Below are positions 17,939 to 27,457 of a stretch of 64,000 bases of DNA, one piece after another. The position numbers and the translations under genes are program-made. Below the pieces are notes generated by a model, which did not search any database, was not told the origin of the DNA, and worked only from the letters and a program-made list of their open reading frames with translations. The stretch is from Bin80 sp965209015 (GTDB lineage: Bacteria; Bacteroidota; Rhodothermia; Rhodothermales; Bin80): assembly GCA_965209015.1 (NCBI GenBank), contig OZ242367.1:1984001-2048000 (forward strand), read 5' to 3'. Numbering within the stretch: position 1 is the stretch's first letter; the number at the start of each line of letters is the position of its first letter.

Positions 17939-19078
17939 ATGTGCATGGACTCCGTGGATGTAACGTTTTCACTGATTGGAGACCCCAAGATCAACTCTCG
18001 TGCCCTGCGACAGTTGAAGTTGCTATCTGAATTGGGGCTTTCCGTTCTTGTACTTGGACTTGGCAGTGCCTCCGGCATGAGGAAACTAGATATTCAGAAT
18101 GTACATCTCAAATATCTTCCTCAACCGATTGGATCAGGCCCCAGATTTTTCTGGCGTAATCATCAACAGCTAAAGTCTGCTCTTCGTAATGTAAGATCTA
18201 AAGTGTTTCACGCAAGTGACCTTTATACGCTCCCGGCGATGCATCGCGCCGCGATGAGTCAACAGGCTCATTTGGTCTTTGATTCCCGTGAACTTTACAC
18301 CCACCTTCCTGCTACCAATGGACGTCCATGGGTTCGAGCAGTCTGGGAGATCATTTATCGCTTGCACATTCGAGATGCCGACTGTGTCTATACGGTCAGT
18401 GATAGTATTGCACGTCATTTGAAGGATCAATATCAACTGACTTCGGTCCATGTGATGCATAATGTCCCTGGGCCCCAGATCACGACCAAGACGAATTCTC
18501 TGAGAATGCGTCTGAATTTGCCTTCGGATGTGAAGATTATTCTCTATCAGGGGAATTTACAGAGGCATCGAGGAGTCCGCATGATGGTTGAGGCGATGTG
18601 CTATACCGATCATGCCGTACTAATTTTCATGGGGGCTGGAACACTTAGACCCGAAACGCAGGAACTGGCCCAAACTTTGGGGCTCTCTTCAAAAATTTAT
18701 TTTTTAGATCCCGTCCCCTCAGATGAGTTGCTCTCGGTGACGTCGTCTGCGGACATTGGACTCACATTTCTAGAAGATTGTTGCCTGAACCACCGGTATG
18801 CACTCCCAAATAAATTGTTTGAATACCTTACTGCGGGGATCCCCGTGATTGCCAGTGACCTACCCGAAATTACTCAGTTAATCAAACGTTTCAATGTAGG
18901 ATGCGTTGTTCCCTCCGGTGATTCAGAGGCGCTGGGAAATGCTCTAGACCATGCCCTCAAACATGAAGCGCTACGTAAGTCATGGGCCGCAAACACATCT
19001 CGTGTACTAGATTCCTTTAACTTTAGAACAGAATCAGAGCGATTCATTACCCCTTATCAATCTCTCCTCAACTTATGA
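17939..19078 (+). CDS. Glycosyltransferase family 4-type (GT-B fold)
   Basis: The 379-residue protein has the GT-B pattern: an N-terminal acceptor domain with HASDLYTLPAMHRA, a hinge, and a C-terminal nucleotide-sugar domain with LYQGNLQRHRGVRMMVEA and the EX7E-type motif in FEYLTAGIPVIASDLPE. Donor and acceptor sugars cannot be read. Its stop overlaps the next gene's ATG by 4 bp (ATGA), so it is translationally coupled to a thioredoxin-like lipoprotein. No other surface-polysaccharide genes are adjacent. Confidence 0.88.
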   Translation: MCMDSVDVTFSLIGDPKINSRALRQLKLLSELGLSVLVLGLGSASGMRKLDIQNVHLKYLPQPIGSGPRFFWRNHQQLKSALRNVRSKVFHASDLYTLPAMHRAAMSQQAHLVFDSRELYTHLPATNGRPWVRAVWEIIYRLHIRDADCVYTVSDSIARHLKDQYQLTSVHVMHNVPGPQITTKTNSLRMRLNLPSDVKIILYQGNLQRHRGVRMMVEAMCYTDHAVLIFMGAGTLRPETQELAQTLGLSSKIYFLDPVPSDELLSVTSSADIGLTFLEDCCLNHRYALPNKLFEYLTAGIPVIASDLPEITQLIKRFNVGCVVPSGDSEALGNALDHALKHEALRKSWAANTSRVLDSFNFRTESERFITPYQSLLNL

Positions 19079-19593
19079 GTTTACGCTGGATCCCAATCGT
19101 AGTGCTGCTAATCAGCAGTTGTAACTCGGCAGATATAGACGTTTCATCGGTTCCACGAGCGGAAGATGTATTACCTGCTCCCATGAGTTGGCCTACATTT
19201 GATGAGGCAATGGGAACTGCTACGAAAACGGGCAAACCAATCCTGATTGACATCTATGCTCCTTGGTGTGGATGGTGTCGAAAAATGCAACAGGACGTCT
19301 ATACCAATGCATCTCTGGTCGCCTATGTTCAGGAAAATTTCGCGTATGGACGACTAAATCTTGATGATACCGAGACGATGCACATCTTTCAGGGCTATAC
19401 CTTATCCTCTCGGGAACTCGGATACAGTCTGGGTACCGAAGGGACTCCCACAACGATTTTTTTGGAAAGTGATGGAACTTATATCGCCAAGTGTGGAGGA
19501 TATTGGGCGATTGACGATTTCAACAAGGCTCTGCACTATGTGGCTACCGGAGCATGGAAAGAGAAATCTTATGAAGATTTTTCTCGTTTTTGA
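19075..19593 (+). CDS. Thioredoxin-fold lipoprotein
   Basis: 172 residues. The N-terminus is a lipoprotein signal with lipobox ISSC, making Cys16 the lipidated residue. A thioredoxin domain follows with the active site WCGWC (C65, C68) and a cis-proline loop GTPTTIFL. It is likely a periplasmic, membrane-tethered disulfide reductase or thioredoxin-related DsbD/TlpA-like protein. Coupled by ATGA overlap to the glycosyltransferase upstream. The 3' end overlaps the convergent amidase gene by 25 bp. Confidence 0.87.
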   Translation: MSLRWIPIVVLLISSCNSADIDVSSVPRAEDVLPAPMSWPTFDEAMGTATKTGKPILIDIYAPWCGWCRKMQQDVYTNASLVAYVQENFAYGRLNLDDTETMHIFQGYTLSSRELGYSLGTEGTPTTIFLESDGTYIAKCGGYWAIDDFNKALHYVATGAWKEKSYEDFSRF

Positions 19594-20441
19594 ATTCTTA
19601 CTGCTCCACCTTCATAGACATCTGGTCGGCGATCTCTAAGAAACAGTTGACGGGCGGGCGAATCTTCGCAGCATCTAAAATCCAGATTGGCATAGAGTAT
19701 GAATGGGGCCAATTCAGGAGCTCTTCCAATGATGCGTCCTTCTGGATCTACAACGAAGGAGCCCCCACCAAACGTCAGTATTTCCTCTTTTCCTACACGA
19801 TTTGCAAGTGCCATAAAGTAGCCATTCTGAAAAGCTGCAACTCTCAACTCCGCTTCAAACAGTCCTTTCGGCCACTCATTCAGTGCTCCAGCTTGGGGAA
19901 TTACAACCAGATCCGCTTTTTGAAGAGCCAAAGCTCGTAGATATTCTGGGTAGTGTCGATCATAACAGATTGCGACACCAATTCGGCCAACAGCAGTGTC
20001 ATAGACGGAAGCGTGTTCACCGGCATCGGTGTAATAGTCCTGTTCAAAGAATCCTTCGTACTGAGTAATATGCATCATCTTGGTTACGCCCAAGAGCGTT
20101 CCATCTGCATCAATCACTGGCGACGCATCAAATGCGAGGCTTCCATCTTTTGCATATAGATTGAGAACTACAACCACTCCGAATTTTTTCGCCGCCTCCG
20201 AGAATAACTTGGTCACAGGTCCTGGAATATTTTCTGCCAGCGATAATGGAGGGAGGCTTGTTCCCTGACATTCAGGATATCGTTTCTTCTGATGTTGGGG
20301 GTAAAATGGGCTGAATGCAAGCTCAGGGTAAATAACCAAGCCAGCTCCTGATCGGGCAGCCATCTCCAGCGACTTTAGCCCCTGGCCTACATTTGCATCC
20401 AAGTCCTCCGTTGCAGCACACTGAACGACCGCAATTTTCAT
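19569..20441 (-). CDS. Carbon-nitrogen hydrolase, probable N-carbamoylputrescine amidase type
   Basis: 290 residues of the nitrilase superfamily with the catalytic triad E40 (YPELAFSPF), K121 (VTKMMHI) and C159 (AICYDRHYPEY). The sequence pattern around the lysine and cysteine (GFFEQDYYTDAGE, ICYDRHYPE) is that of AguB-type N-carbamoylputrescine amidases in polyamine synthesis, though no agmatine deiminase gene is nearby. ATG 20441. A different amide substrate is possible. Confidence 0.85.
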   Translation of the reverse strand: MKIAVVQCAATEDLDANVGQGLKSLEMAARSGAGLVIYPELAFSPFYPQHQKKRYPECQGTSLPPLSLAENIPGPVTKLFSEAAKKFGVVVVLNLYAKDGSLAFDASPVIDADGTLLGVTKMMHITQYEGFFEQDYYTDAGEHASVYDTAVGRIGVAICYDRHYPEYLRALALQKADLVVIPQAGALNEWPKGLFEAELRVAAFQNGYFMALANRVGKEEILTFGGGSFVVDPEGRIIGRAPELAPFILYANLDFRCCEDSPARQLFLRDRRPDVYEGGAVRIQKREKSS

Positions 20442-20786
20442 GAATCAGTGGGATTATTTTCTAAGGTTATTCTTGAATCGTGATGAACATTTCTATCCGA
20501 TGAGCGAAGTTTCCACAGGTATAGCCCATACAGGCCGTCAGGAATTGAAACCTGTCTGAGTTTCTCCCTTCATTTCTGCTGATTCAATTTTATATCAACG
20601 ATCATTCTGGCAGTTAGTTAGATAGAACTTATTGACCATATTCATTGTCGTAGGATCCGTTTGAGAAATACGACTTCTTGGTGAGGGTCTGTCCACGTTC
20701 ATTTCACTCATACCCAAGACAAATTAGGATGTGTCTCCGTATTGATGAAGCAGTTATGAAGTTAGGGATCATTGAACGAAAACCCT
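20442..20786. other. Gene-free stretch between two minus-strand genes
   Basis: About 345 bp that separate prmC's 3' end from the amidase start. The amidase promoter must lie here or further upstream. Open frames on the plus strand are interrupted or run antisense into prmC. I see no RNA gene or strong hairpin. Confidence 0.5.
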
Positions 20787-21653
20787 CTACTTTGATGAGG
20801 TTATGGACTCAGGTTTTGCAATCACAAATCTATGGAATCCGGCCAAATCCTGTATCACCTCAACCTGTAACTCCTTATGCCTCCGCAATAGAGTTCCAAC
20901 TGAATCTGCATAATCAGCGTGGGCTTCTAGAGCGAGAATGCCTCCCGGTGCCAATAAGCCTTGATCAAGATATTGTGAGATGGCACGATAGAACCGGAGA
21001 GGGTCATCTCCGCAGAAGAGTGCACTACCTGGCTCGTAATCGCGAACCATTCGTGAGAGTTCTGTGCGCTCACAGTCGGGAATGTATGGTGGATTGGAAA
21101 TTACCAAATTATATCCTTCCCCCACAACTTGGATAAATCCCTCTTTAAATAAGTCCGCAAGAACGATCCGAATAGGAAATCCATACTGCTCCGCATTCAA
21201 TTCTGCAATGCGAAGTGCCGAAGAGCTGAAGTCACAGGCCGTCACATATGCATTGGGAAGCCCCTGCTTAACCGCTAGAGCAATGCATCCACAACCCGTA
21301 CCAATATCAAGAACTCTGGCTGGACGATCCGTTTCAATGGACATTAAAGCAAGTTCAACTAATTGCTCTGTTTCAGGCCTTGGGATCAAGACCTCAGATG
21401 AAACATGAAGTTTCATCCCATAGAACTCTGTGTATCCAATCACATATTGCACAGGCTCGTGAGAGGCACAGCGGATAGCCATACCCAAGATTTTTTCTAC
21501 CTGACTCTCCCCAAGAAGAGTGCCCTCATGGAGTATAAGAGATGCAGGAGTGCAGTTCAATACATCGCAGAAAATCCATACAGCTGTACGATGGGCCTGC
21601 GGTACATCGGCCTCCTTAAACATCTCCATAATCTGTTGAAAGAGTTCTTTCAC
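20787..21653 (-). CDS. prmC: Release factor glutamine methyltransferase PrmC
   Basis: SAM-dependent enzyme that methylates the glutamine of the GGQ motif in peptide release factors. The catalytic NPPY motif lies in VISNPPYIPDCER, the SAM-binding loop is VLDIGTGCGCIALA, and the substrate-binding segment is VLIPRPETE. I chose GTG at 21653 (288 residues) because the helical PrmC N-domain begins there; an in-frame TTG at 21713 would add 20 residues without family resemblance. No prfA is adjacent, unlike many genomes. Confidence 0.93.
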   Translation of the reverse strand: MKELFQQIMEMFKEADVPQAHRTAVWIFCDVLNCTPASLILHEGTLLGESQVEKILGMAIRCASHEPVQYVIGYTEFYGMKLHVSSEVLIPRPETEQLVELALMSIETDRPARVLDIGTGCGCIALAVKQGLPNAYVTACDFSSSALRIAELNAEQYGFPIRIVLADLFKEGFIQVVGEGYNLVISNPPYIPDCERTELSRMVRDYEPGSALFCGDDPLRFYRAISQYLDQGLLAPGGILALEAHADYADSVGTLLRRHKELQVEVIQDLAGFHRFVIAKPESITSSK

Positions 21654-21713
21654 TCTTGAAGCTAGGGTATAGCCGTGAGGGCTTTTTATGTATGATTGTC
21701 TTGAATCGTTCAA

Positions 21714-22081
21714 GGTTCTACGACGAATTACGGAGGTTGAGGTTCAGCCCTTTACCGGAGAATAGAAATGAAACATATTCGGTAATGATACGGAAGGGAT
21801 AGTCCGATAGCCTTCTCCATTAATTTTTTTTTGGACATCCGCACTATAAGTAGGTTCCTCACTATAATCAGGCCGAACCGCTCTGATATGGATTAGGTTC
21901 GGAATTGAATTCATGTTTATTTTGTGCGATTTCACTCAAAATTGTTCTATTATCTATCCATTCAAGTTATACGTATTCAAGCAATCAGTCATTCTTTGGG
22001 TTAAAGTTCTGTTGAGTGGGATACTCCAGCCGAACATCTACTCATCATGGTGAAAAACTGCTAATATAGGTCAGACTGTTC
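21714..22081. other. Gene-free stretch containing an IS left-end remnant
   Basis: About 370 bp between prmC and the ZIP-like gene. The only structure I recognise is the ISL3-type left-end remnant listed separately. A 63-codon minus-strand frame at 21744-21935 lies antisense across that remnant and is not considered a gene. Confidence 0.5.
21833..21932. mobile_element. Decayed left-end remnant of an ISL3-like element
   Basis: This segment is collinear with the left end of the intact element at 29980. It begins with a GG-type terminus, has TATAAGTAGG where the intact element has TTTAAGTGGG, and shares two exact blocks: ATGGATTAGGTTC (21888-21900 versus 30036-30048) and ATGTTTATTTT (21913-21923 versus 30062-30072). 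Their distances from the terminus differ by only 1-2 bases. No transposase sequence follows, so it is a solo end or a heavily decayed copy. Confidence 0.55.
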
Positions 22082-22708
22082 ATGACTCCACTATTCTATG
22101 CGCTGGCTGCACCAATTATTGGTGTATTCCTATATCCATTATTACACGATAATCCAAAGCTAACTCAAACATTTGATCGTTGCATGTATGTGGGGGTACC
22201 CCTTCTGATATTGACTCAGGTATTCGGTCACTATATCACTCATCATGGTTGGGATTGGGGAGGACTCTTCGTACTTGCTGGTGTGATGACTCTAGGGCTC
22301 ATTCTTCCAATTGGGATCGAGAAAGTGTTCCAGAATGTTGCGACTCAAACAGAGGCCCTGTCAATTATTGCAGGATTTCTGGGGCTGGGGCTACATGCTC
22401 TTTTAGAGGGTTCAAGTCTCAATTCAGAGGAACCCACGACGATGATTCCAATCGCGGTCCACCGTATTGGTGTAGGACTCATGATCTGGTGGATCTTATA
22501 TCCCCGTTATGGTCTAATTATCGGGATAAGTGGTATCGTTGGACTTCTCTTGGCAACTATGTCTGGATTTTTTCTATCCGACGTACTTCCCCACGGGTTT
22601 ACTGGCAGTGATCAATTTCAGGCATTTGTATCTGGATCCTTGTTGCATGTAATTTTTCATGAGAGTTATCACGGAGGTCCTCATGTACACAATTCTATCA
22701 ATGAATAA
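22082..22708 (+). CDS. ZIP-like membrane protein, putative metal transporter
   Basis: 208 residues with about seven hydrophobic segments. The order of polar motifs resembles ZIP permeases: GLHALLEGSSL in a helix at about 110-122 (compare the HxxxEG metal site), then IAVHRIGVGL at about 139-148 (compare HEIP), and a last helix SGSLLHVIFHESYHGG ending in a His-rich tail. Shorter and more divergent than typical ZIP proteins, so substrate (zinc or another divalent metal) and direction are uncertain. Could also be an unrelated membrane protein. Confidence 0.6.
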   Translation: MTPLFYALAAPIIGVFLYPLLHDNPKLTQTFDRCMYVGVPLLILTQVFGHYITHHGWDWGGLFVLAGVMTLGLILPIGIEKVFQNVATQTEALSIIAGFLGLGLHALLEGSSLNSEEPTTMIPIAVHRIGVGLMIWWILYPRYGLIIGISGIVGLLLATMSGFFLSDVLPHGFTGSDQFQAFVSGSLLHVIFHESYHGGPHVHNSINE

Positions 22709-22818
22709 ACTGAGATTGATTTCTCTCCCGCAGGAAAATGAAGTCTATTATTTCATTAACTGAAAATCCAAAATATTCAAGTATCACATATATTTGATCC
22801 CTCTAATGTTTCTATACT

Positions 22819-23556
22819 ATGATTCGCATTCCCAGCAATCTAAATATCCTTTTGCTGCAAATACGTAGACCTGATGATCCGATGCGGATCAATGAGGTAG
22901 CCGCATTCGCAGAATCAATTGGCTATCCTGTCCAACGACTCTACAGGGCTGATCTAATTAATGATCCCCCCGCTCCAGGTGCTCTACGGGATGCAGACCT
23001 TGTTTTGATTGGGGGAGCAGGAGATTACTCGGTCCCTGAGGGAGGAGAATGGCTTGACCGTGCATTAGATTCCATGCGCTCATTATATGCAAAACGTAAA
23101 CCGGTATTTGCCTCCTGTTGGGGGTTTCAAGCAGTTGCAGCTGCGCTGGGTGGTTCAGTGATTACAGATCGCCAACTTGGTGAACTTGGAACCCTTGAAC
23201 TTTCACTTACGAAGGCAGGAATCAAAGATCCAATCTTCAGTAGTTTAGGAAATAAATTCTGGGCCCATGTAGGACATCATGACACTGTAATTCAACTCCC
23301 AAAAGGGGCAGTGAGATTAGCTGAAACCCCGCTTGTGGCAAACCATGCGTTTCGTATGCCCGATTCTCCACTGTACTGCACCCAATTCCATTCCGAACTA
23401 AAAATGGATTTACTTCGTCAGAGATTGAGGGCCTATCCCGAGTACTGCGAGCGAATTGTAGGGATCCCTGTTGATGATCTGATTAAATCCCTTCGGGAAA
23501 CCCCAGAAGCTAATAATCTCATCCGGCAATTCATCCACCATATATTTGGTACTTGA
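22819..23556 (+). CDS. Class I glutamine amidotransferase-like protein
   Basis: The 245-residue protein is a stand-alone GATase1 domain. The triad is C100 (FASCWGFQ), H191 and E193 (CTQFHSEL). An oxyanion-type loop LIGGAGDYS is also present. Stand-alone relatives hydrolyse glutamine or gamma-glutamyl compounds, or act as amidotransferase subunits; no synthetase partner is adjacent. ATG 22819, 110 bp downstream of the ZIP-like gene on the same strand. Confidence 0.85.
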   Translation: MIRIPSNLNILLLQIRRPDDPMRINEVAAFAESIGYPVQRLYRADLINDPPAPGALRDADLVLIGGAGDYSVPEGGEWLDRALDSMRSLYAKRKPVFASCWGFQAVAAALGGSVITDRQLGELGTLELSLTKAGIKDPIFSSLGNKFWAHVGHHDTVIQLPKGAVRLAETPLVANHAFRMPDSPLYCTQFHSELKMDLLRQRLRAYPEYCERIVGIPVDDLIKSLRETPEANNLIRQFIHHIFGT

Positions 23557-23691
23557 TCGCATTGTGGGAGTGGTGCTGCGTGTGAAACTTTATTTTCCAA
23601 ACGAGAGCGATGTTGCCCACTCAGTAAGATTCATATTACCCATTATCATTCAAGCTTATTGTCTCCGAGCTAATCAGATAGCTCATAGCCT

Positions 23692-25113
23692 CTAGGTAAG
23701 AATTCCCGCCAACAGAAATGCACCAAAGGATACAACCGCAACGAGTGCTGAATAAGGAAGTTGGGTATTTACATGATCCACATGGTCACATACCGATGCC
23801 ATTGAAGAAATGATCGATGTATCGGATAAAGGGGAGGCATGATCTCCGTAGACCCCGCCTGATAAGATTGCACCAAGCATGAGCGGCTCTGAGATTCCTA
23901 AACCCTGTGCTAACGGCATAGCCAAAGGAATCAGGATCGCGAAAGTTGTCCAAGATGAACCTAACGTGAAAGATACAATACATCCCAAGGCAAATACCAT
24001 GGCGGGTAGCCACCAAGTCCAAATTTCTTCCCCCAAAAGGGAAACCACATAGGGCCCCATTTCCAAGTCACGGGAAACCTTCCCAAGCGCGAATGCCAAC
24101 GCAAGAAGTGCTACAACACCCACCAAACCGGATGCTCCTTTAATTACATAGTCTGTTGATTTAGCTGGGGATAGAAGCATTTCTCCATTCCGAGGAACCA
24201 TATAAATCAATATTGCGATGAAGACTGCAATCCCAACTGCCCAAAGTACTGCGGTTGAACCACTTCCCTCCATGAGGTTGCCGTTTCCTGTTACATAGAG
24301 GCTAACGAAGATCATTCCAATCATCACAAGGATTGGAACAACAAAATCATAGATTCTGCCAAGCTCCGGCTTAATTGGCTCTAAGCCAGCAACCTCATCC
24401 GCAATCATGGGGCTGGAGCCTGGACGTACCAGATCGCCGGTAGTCGCTGCTCTTTTCTCTGCTTTACGCATCGGGCCGAACCCCCATCCAGTCAGTGCAA
24501 GCAGCAGAGCAAATAAAATGGCCAAAAGAGCGAAGAAGTTGTACGGAAGGGCAAGTAGTAATGTGCTCACCGCGGACGCTTCATACCCCTGCACAATCAA
24601 TAAACCTAAGACAAATGCTCCCCACCCATTGAGGGGAATCGTCATACAGACCGGTGCACTCGTGGCATCGCAGTAGTATGCCAACTTTTCGCGAGGCAAT
24701 TTGAGGCGGTCAAAAAATGGTCGGCTGAGTGTGCCAACAATGAGAGATGTAATGCTGGATTCTACGAAAATAAGAAGTCCTGTAAGCCATGCGAGTAATT
24801 CTACTCCTCTTCTGGATTTTGCTAGTCCAGCCCTCTGAACTGCCCGCACAAACGCAGCAACCCCGCCAGAAACTTGAACCAATGCTATCAGCCCACCAAC
24901 TACGAGACTAAACAGAAGTATTTTGGTGTTTGATGGTTCCGCAAATACCGCAACAATCACTTCCGCCATATAAGCTAGTCCAGCGATCGGATTCCCATTG
25001 GATAGGATGGTCGTACCAACCCATAGACCCGTAACCAACGACAGGAATACCTGTCGTGTCCAAAGGGCCAACGTAATTGCAATTAGTGGAGGAAGAAGAA
25101 CCACCCAATCCAT
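23692..25113 (-). CDS. NhaC-family Na+/H+ antiporter
   Basis: A polytopic inner-membrane protein of about 473 residues (ATG 25113; an upstream GTG at 25131 would overlap the preceding gene). Twelve or so hydrophobic segments and the NhaC/ion-transporter pattern are visible: FVESSITSLIVGTLSRP, AYYCDATSAPVCMTIPLNGWG, TLGSSWTTFAILIPLAMP and GDHASPLSDTSIISSMA. Such antiporters exchange sodium for protons or malate/lactate. A marine or saline habitat would fit with the NSS symporter but is not proven. Confidence 0.88.
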   Translation of the reverse strand: MDWVVLLPPLIAITLALWTRQVFLSLVTGLWVGTTILSNGNPIAGLAYMAEVIVAVFAEPSNTKILLFSLVVGGLIALVQVSGGVAAFVRAVQRAGLAKSRRGVELLAWLTGLLIFVESSITSLIVGTLSRPFFDRLKLPREKLAYYCDATSAPVCMTIPLNGWGAFVLGLLIVQGYEASAVSTLLLALPYNFFALLAILFALLLALTGWGFGPMRKAEKRAATTGDLVRPGSSPMIADEVAGLEPIKPELGRIYDFVVPILVMIGMIFVSLYVTGNGNLMEGSGSTAVLWAVGIAVFIAILIYMVPRNGEMLLSPAKSTDYVIKGASGLVGVVALLALAFALGKVSRDLEMGPYVVSLLGEEIWTWWLPAMVFALGCIVSFTLGSSWTTFAILIPLAMPLAQGLGISEPLMLGAILSGGVYGDHASPLSDTSIISSMASVCDHVDHVNTQLPYSALVAVVSFGAFLLAGILT

Positions 25114-25121
25114 CGTGTGGG

Positions 25122-25685
25122 TTATTTCCACTTAATATTACACCCCATTGATGGGCGCTGAGGCATTGTGACGATTCCCAAATCTATTAGTTCATTAATG
25201 GCCTGTAAAAATTCATTTCCTGTCGCTGGGCCTGTGCCAGGACGGGTTTCGTCAAACCGCCCCCGATATGCCAAGGAAAGATCGGAATCGTACAAAAAGA
25301 AATCGGGGGTACACTCGGCGCCATAAACTTTGGCAATGGATTGAGATTCGTCATACAAGTATGGAAAAGGATAATTCTTCTCTGATGCCCTTTCGCTCAT
25401 GGCTTCAAATGAATCTTCTGGATATTGGGTGGCGTCATTGCTACTTATTCCCACGATCCTCACTCCCTTCTCTATGCAGAATTGTGCTACATCTATCAGG
25501 ACATCTTCAATATGATGCACAAATGGACAGTGATTACACATGAAGACGATCCCAATGGATTTCCCGTTAGATATATCTTCAAGACTAAGCATATCACTCC
25601 CCACCAATTGAGGATTGCTAACGGGCAGATTGAATGGAGGAGCTTTTGCCCCAAGGTCTTGCATTTTTGAATATGTCAAAGCCAT
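25122..25685 (-). CDS. Cytosolic thioredoxin-fold (AhpC/TSA-like) protein
   Basis: 187 residues with no signal peptide. The thioredoxin-like domain carries CNHC (C50, C53) in VFMCNHCPFVHHIED, then GISSNDATQYPEDSFE and ECTPDFFLYDSD. This is the pattern of the widespread thioredoxin-family/PRX-like2 proteins of unknown substrate. The stop is 8 bp before the likely antiporter start, so they may be co-transcribed. Confidence 0.85.
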   Translation of the reverse strand: MALTYSKMQDLGAKAPPFNLPVSNPQLVGSDMLSLEDISNGKSIGIVFMCNHCPFVHHIEDVLIDVAQFCIEKGVRIVGISSNDATQYPEDSFEAMSERASEKNYPFPYLYDESQSIAKVYGAECTPDFFLYDSDLSLAYRGRFDETRPGTGPATGNEFLQAINELIDLGIVTMPQRPSMGCNIKWK

Positions 25686-25952
25686 AATTATGGTGATGTA
25701 TATTAATTCGTAATGATCCGACTAATATGGATCTATGTGATCCCTGATGAAAAACATAGGCTGAATTCAGATGACCCTCACTCCATGAACACGAAGGAGT
25801 ACATTTTATTCGCCAGCATTATCCTCAAAATAAGTTGTATTCAGATTAGATTTGTACTACTCCATGCACTAACCTTTCTAATCCTGAGGGAAAGTACATC
25901 TGAGTCCTCCAAGAAAATATAAAAAGGTTCTAATAGATGGAACGTCCATCTG

Positions 25953-26522
25953 TCAAGAGACCAACTGAACACCGAGTGCAGGATGACCATTTGCACGAAC
26001 GTCAATCCGCGGCACAATACTCATAGATCCCATTTCCGTGAGTGATACCTTCTGCCATGAAACTCTCATCTGGAATAAACGACCAATGATCGCCCCTATA
26101 ATTGTAGAAGGTAGGGCAACAAATAACGCTACCACAGGAGCCGCTACAATTCCATCTACAACATTAAAGCTGTTACAATCATCGCAATCCTCACCCCCCA
26201 AGAAGCCCCCGGCAATAAAACCCAAAAATCCACCAATACCTGCACCTGCAATCAAACCAGCCATTGCACCAGTTCGAACATTAGTCCGTGAACCTTTTCT
26301 CAAATGAAGTGATTCTATCTTATCAAAAGAGATATTTTCTGTAACCCCATTAGAGGAAAGAATTTTCAGACCAATGGCACTCACCTCGGAGACACTTCCA
26401 ACCGCCTCGCGACCACCAATAGTTGTCACGCGCACAACATCTCCTATGGAAAGTTGGGCACTTGAAATAAAGGGAGTAACCCCAATGAGGGCAAGTAAAA
26501 AGAATAGAGAATATCTTGTCAT
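25953..26522 (-). CDS. Secreted SH3-like/glycine-zipper protein, paralogue 1
   Basis: 189 residues, the most diverged of four tandem relatives. Order: signal peptide (MTRYSLFFLLALIGV to SSAQ), beta-rich N-domain (GDVVRVTTIGGREAVGSV, ENISFDKIESLHL), glycine-rich hydrophobic core (about 85-150, with a Cys/Asp insert DCDDC), then a conserved C-terminus (WQKVSLTEMGSMSI, HPALGVQLV). Proteins of this layout are common uncharacterised envelope proteins; I do not assign a function. The upstream DNA is not part of the intergenic repeat seen for the other copies. Confidence 0.8.
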   Translation of the reverse strand: MTRYSLFFLLALIGVTPFISSAQLSIGDVVRVTTIGGREAVGSVSEVSAIGLKILSSNGVTENISFDKIESLHLRKGSRTNVRTGAMAGLIAGAGIGGFLGFIAGGFLGGEDCDDCNSFNVVDGIVAAPVVALFVALPSTIIGAIIGRLFQMRVSWQKVSLTEMGSMSIVPRIDVRANGHPALGVQLVS

Positions 26523-26875
26523 GAATCCTAAGGCTATAAGCCAATAATAACAAATATATAGCGATTGATTACCAACTTCGTCGGAAATCCATCAATGAAT
26601 GGGGCAGCGATGAACTCTTGATGTTCAAATATTCGAGGTAGTACAGGCTTTGGAAAAATATGTTATTCTTCCGCCAGATTAAGAATGGATCGCACAGTTT
26701 CAAGTAGGCCACTCGAGGGATAAGCAGGACTCGAGAGACGCAGTGGTAGAGAACATCGTATTTAGCCTGATTGGGGTGTTTCTCTGGAATTCAACCCCAC
26801 AGAGAGTGAGGCTCCTCACATGCAAGCAGTAAAATCTATACCCATGATAGGGGTTGAAGATCAAATCATCGTGAA
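26523..26875. other. Gene-free stretch between paralogues 1 and 2
   Basis: About 350 bp with no credible frame. It does not resemble the duplicated intergenic DNA between paralogues 2, 3 and 4, which supports an older separation of paralogue 1. A short inverted pair CTCGAG...CTCGAG is visible near 26713-26736. Confidence 0.5.
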
Positions 26876-27457
26876 TTAGAAGACTAATTGAACACCAAGC
26901 GCGGGATAACCATTTGCACGAATACCGATACGTGGTTCAATACTCATGGAACCCATACCCGTAAGCGGTATCTCCTGCCAAGTATCACTCCTCTTGGTAA
27001 GAACACCAACAATGAATCCGATAAGTAAACCTGGAGGGAAAAAAACAGCCACTCCCACGGGAGCACTTAGTAAACCGAGCAATACACTAAAATTACCGCA
27101 GCCCTCGCAATCGTCAGCAAGTGCTTCCCCAAGTAGTTTCCCTCCAACTATAAAACCCGCGACTCCACCGACACCTACACCCACATATGTACCAATCAAT
27201 ATTCCGGTTCGACCATAAGTCCGAGGAGCTACCTTCAGATGAAGAGATTCCATCTTATCAAAAGAAATGTTTTCCGAAAATCCATCGAAAGAACGAACTG
27301 CTAAACCACTAGCCATCACCTCTGAGACTCTTCCCTCCACTTGACGTCCACCAACTATTTTCACACGCACTAAATCTCGTTCGGAGATCTGAGCATCTGC
27401 ATTCATGGGTAGAAATCCAATCAAGGCGGCCAGAAAAAGAAAAACATATTTAGTCAT
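26876..27457 (-). CDS. Secreted SH3-like/glycine-zipper protein, paralogue 2
   Basis: 193 residues. Signal peptide MTKYVFLFLAALIGF to ADAQ; N-domain DLVRVKIVGGRQVEGRV and ENISFDKMESLHLK; glycine-rich membrane-like core with GIIG-type repeats and a DDCEGC insert; C-terminus WQEIPLTGMGSMSIEP and YPALGVQLVF. N-terminal third and C-terminal third are nearly the same as paralogue 3 at DNA level, while the core between them is largely unrelated. The role is unknown; glycine zippers suggest insertion in, or oligomerisation at, a membrane. Confidence 0.82.
   Translation of the reverse strand: MTKYVFLFLAALIGFLPMNADAQISERDLVRVKIVGGRQVEGRVSEVMASGLAVRSFDGFSENISFDKMESLHLKVAPRTYGRTGILIGTYVGVGVGGVAGFIVGGKLLGEALADDCEGCGNFSVLLGLLSAPVGVAVFFPPGLLIGFIVGVLTKRSDTWQEIPLTGMGSMSIEPRIGIRANGYPALGVQLVF

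Noticed and set aside
20678..21136. 152-codon plus-strand frame
   Set aside because: Most of it is antisense to prmC, whose motifs are unambiguous.
21744..21935. 63-codon minus-strand open frame
   Set aside because: It runs antisense across the IS left-end remnant, and the matching part of the intact element has no corresponding gene. No ribosome-binding site or known relative.
26713..26736. CTCGAG pair as a functional palindrome
   Set aside because: Only a 6-bp palindromic word occurring twice, with no longer stem or associated gene.
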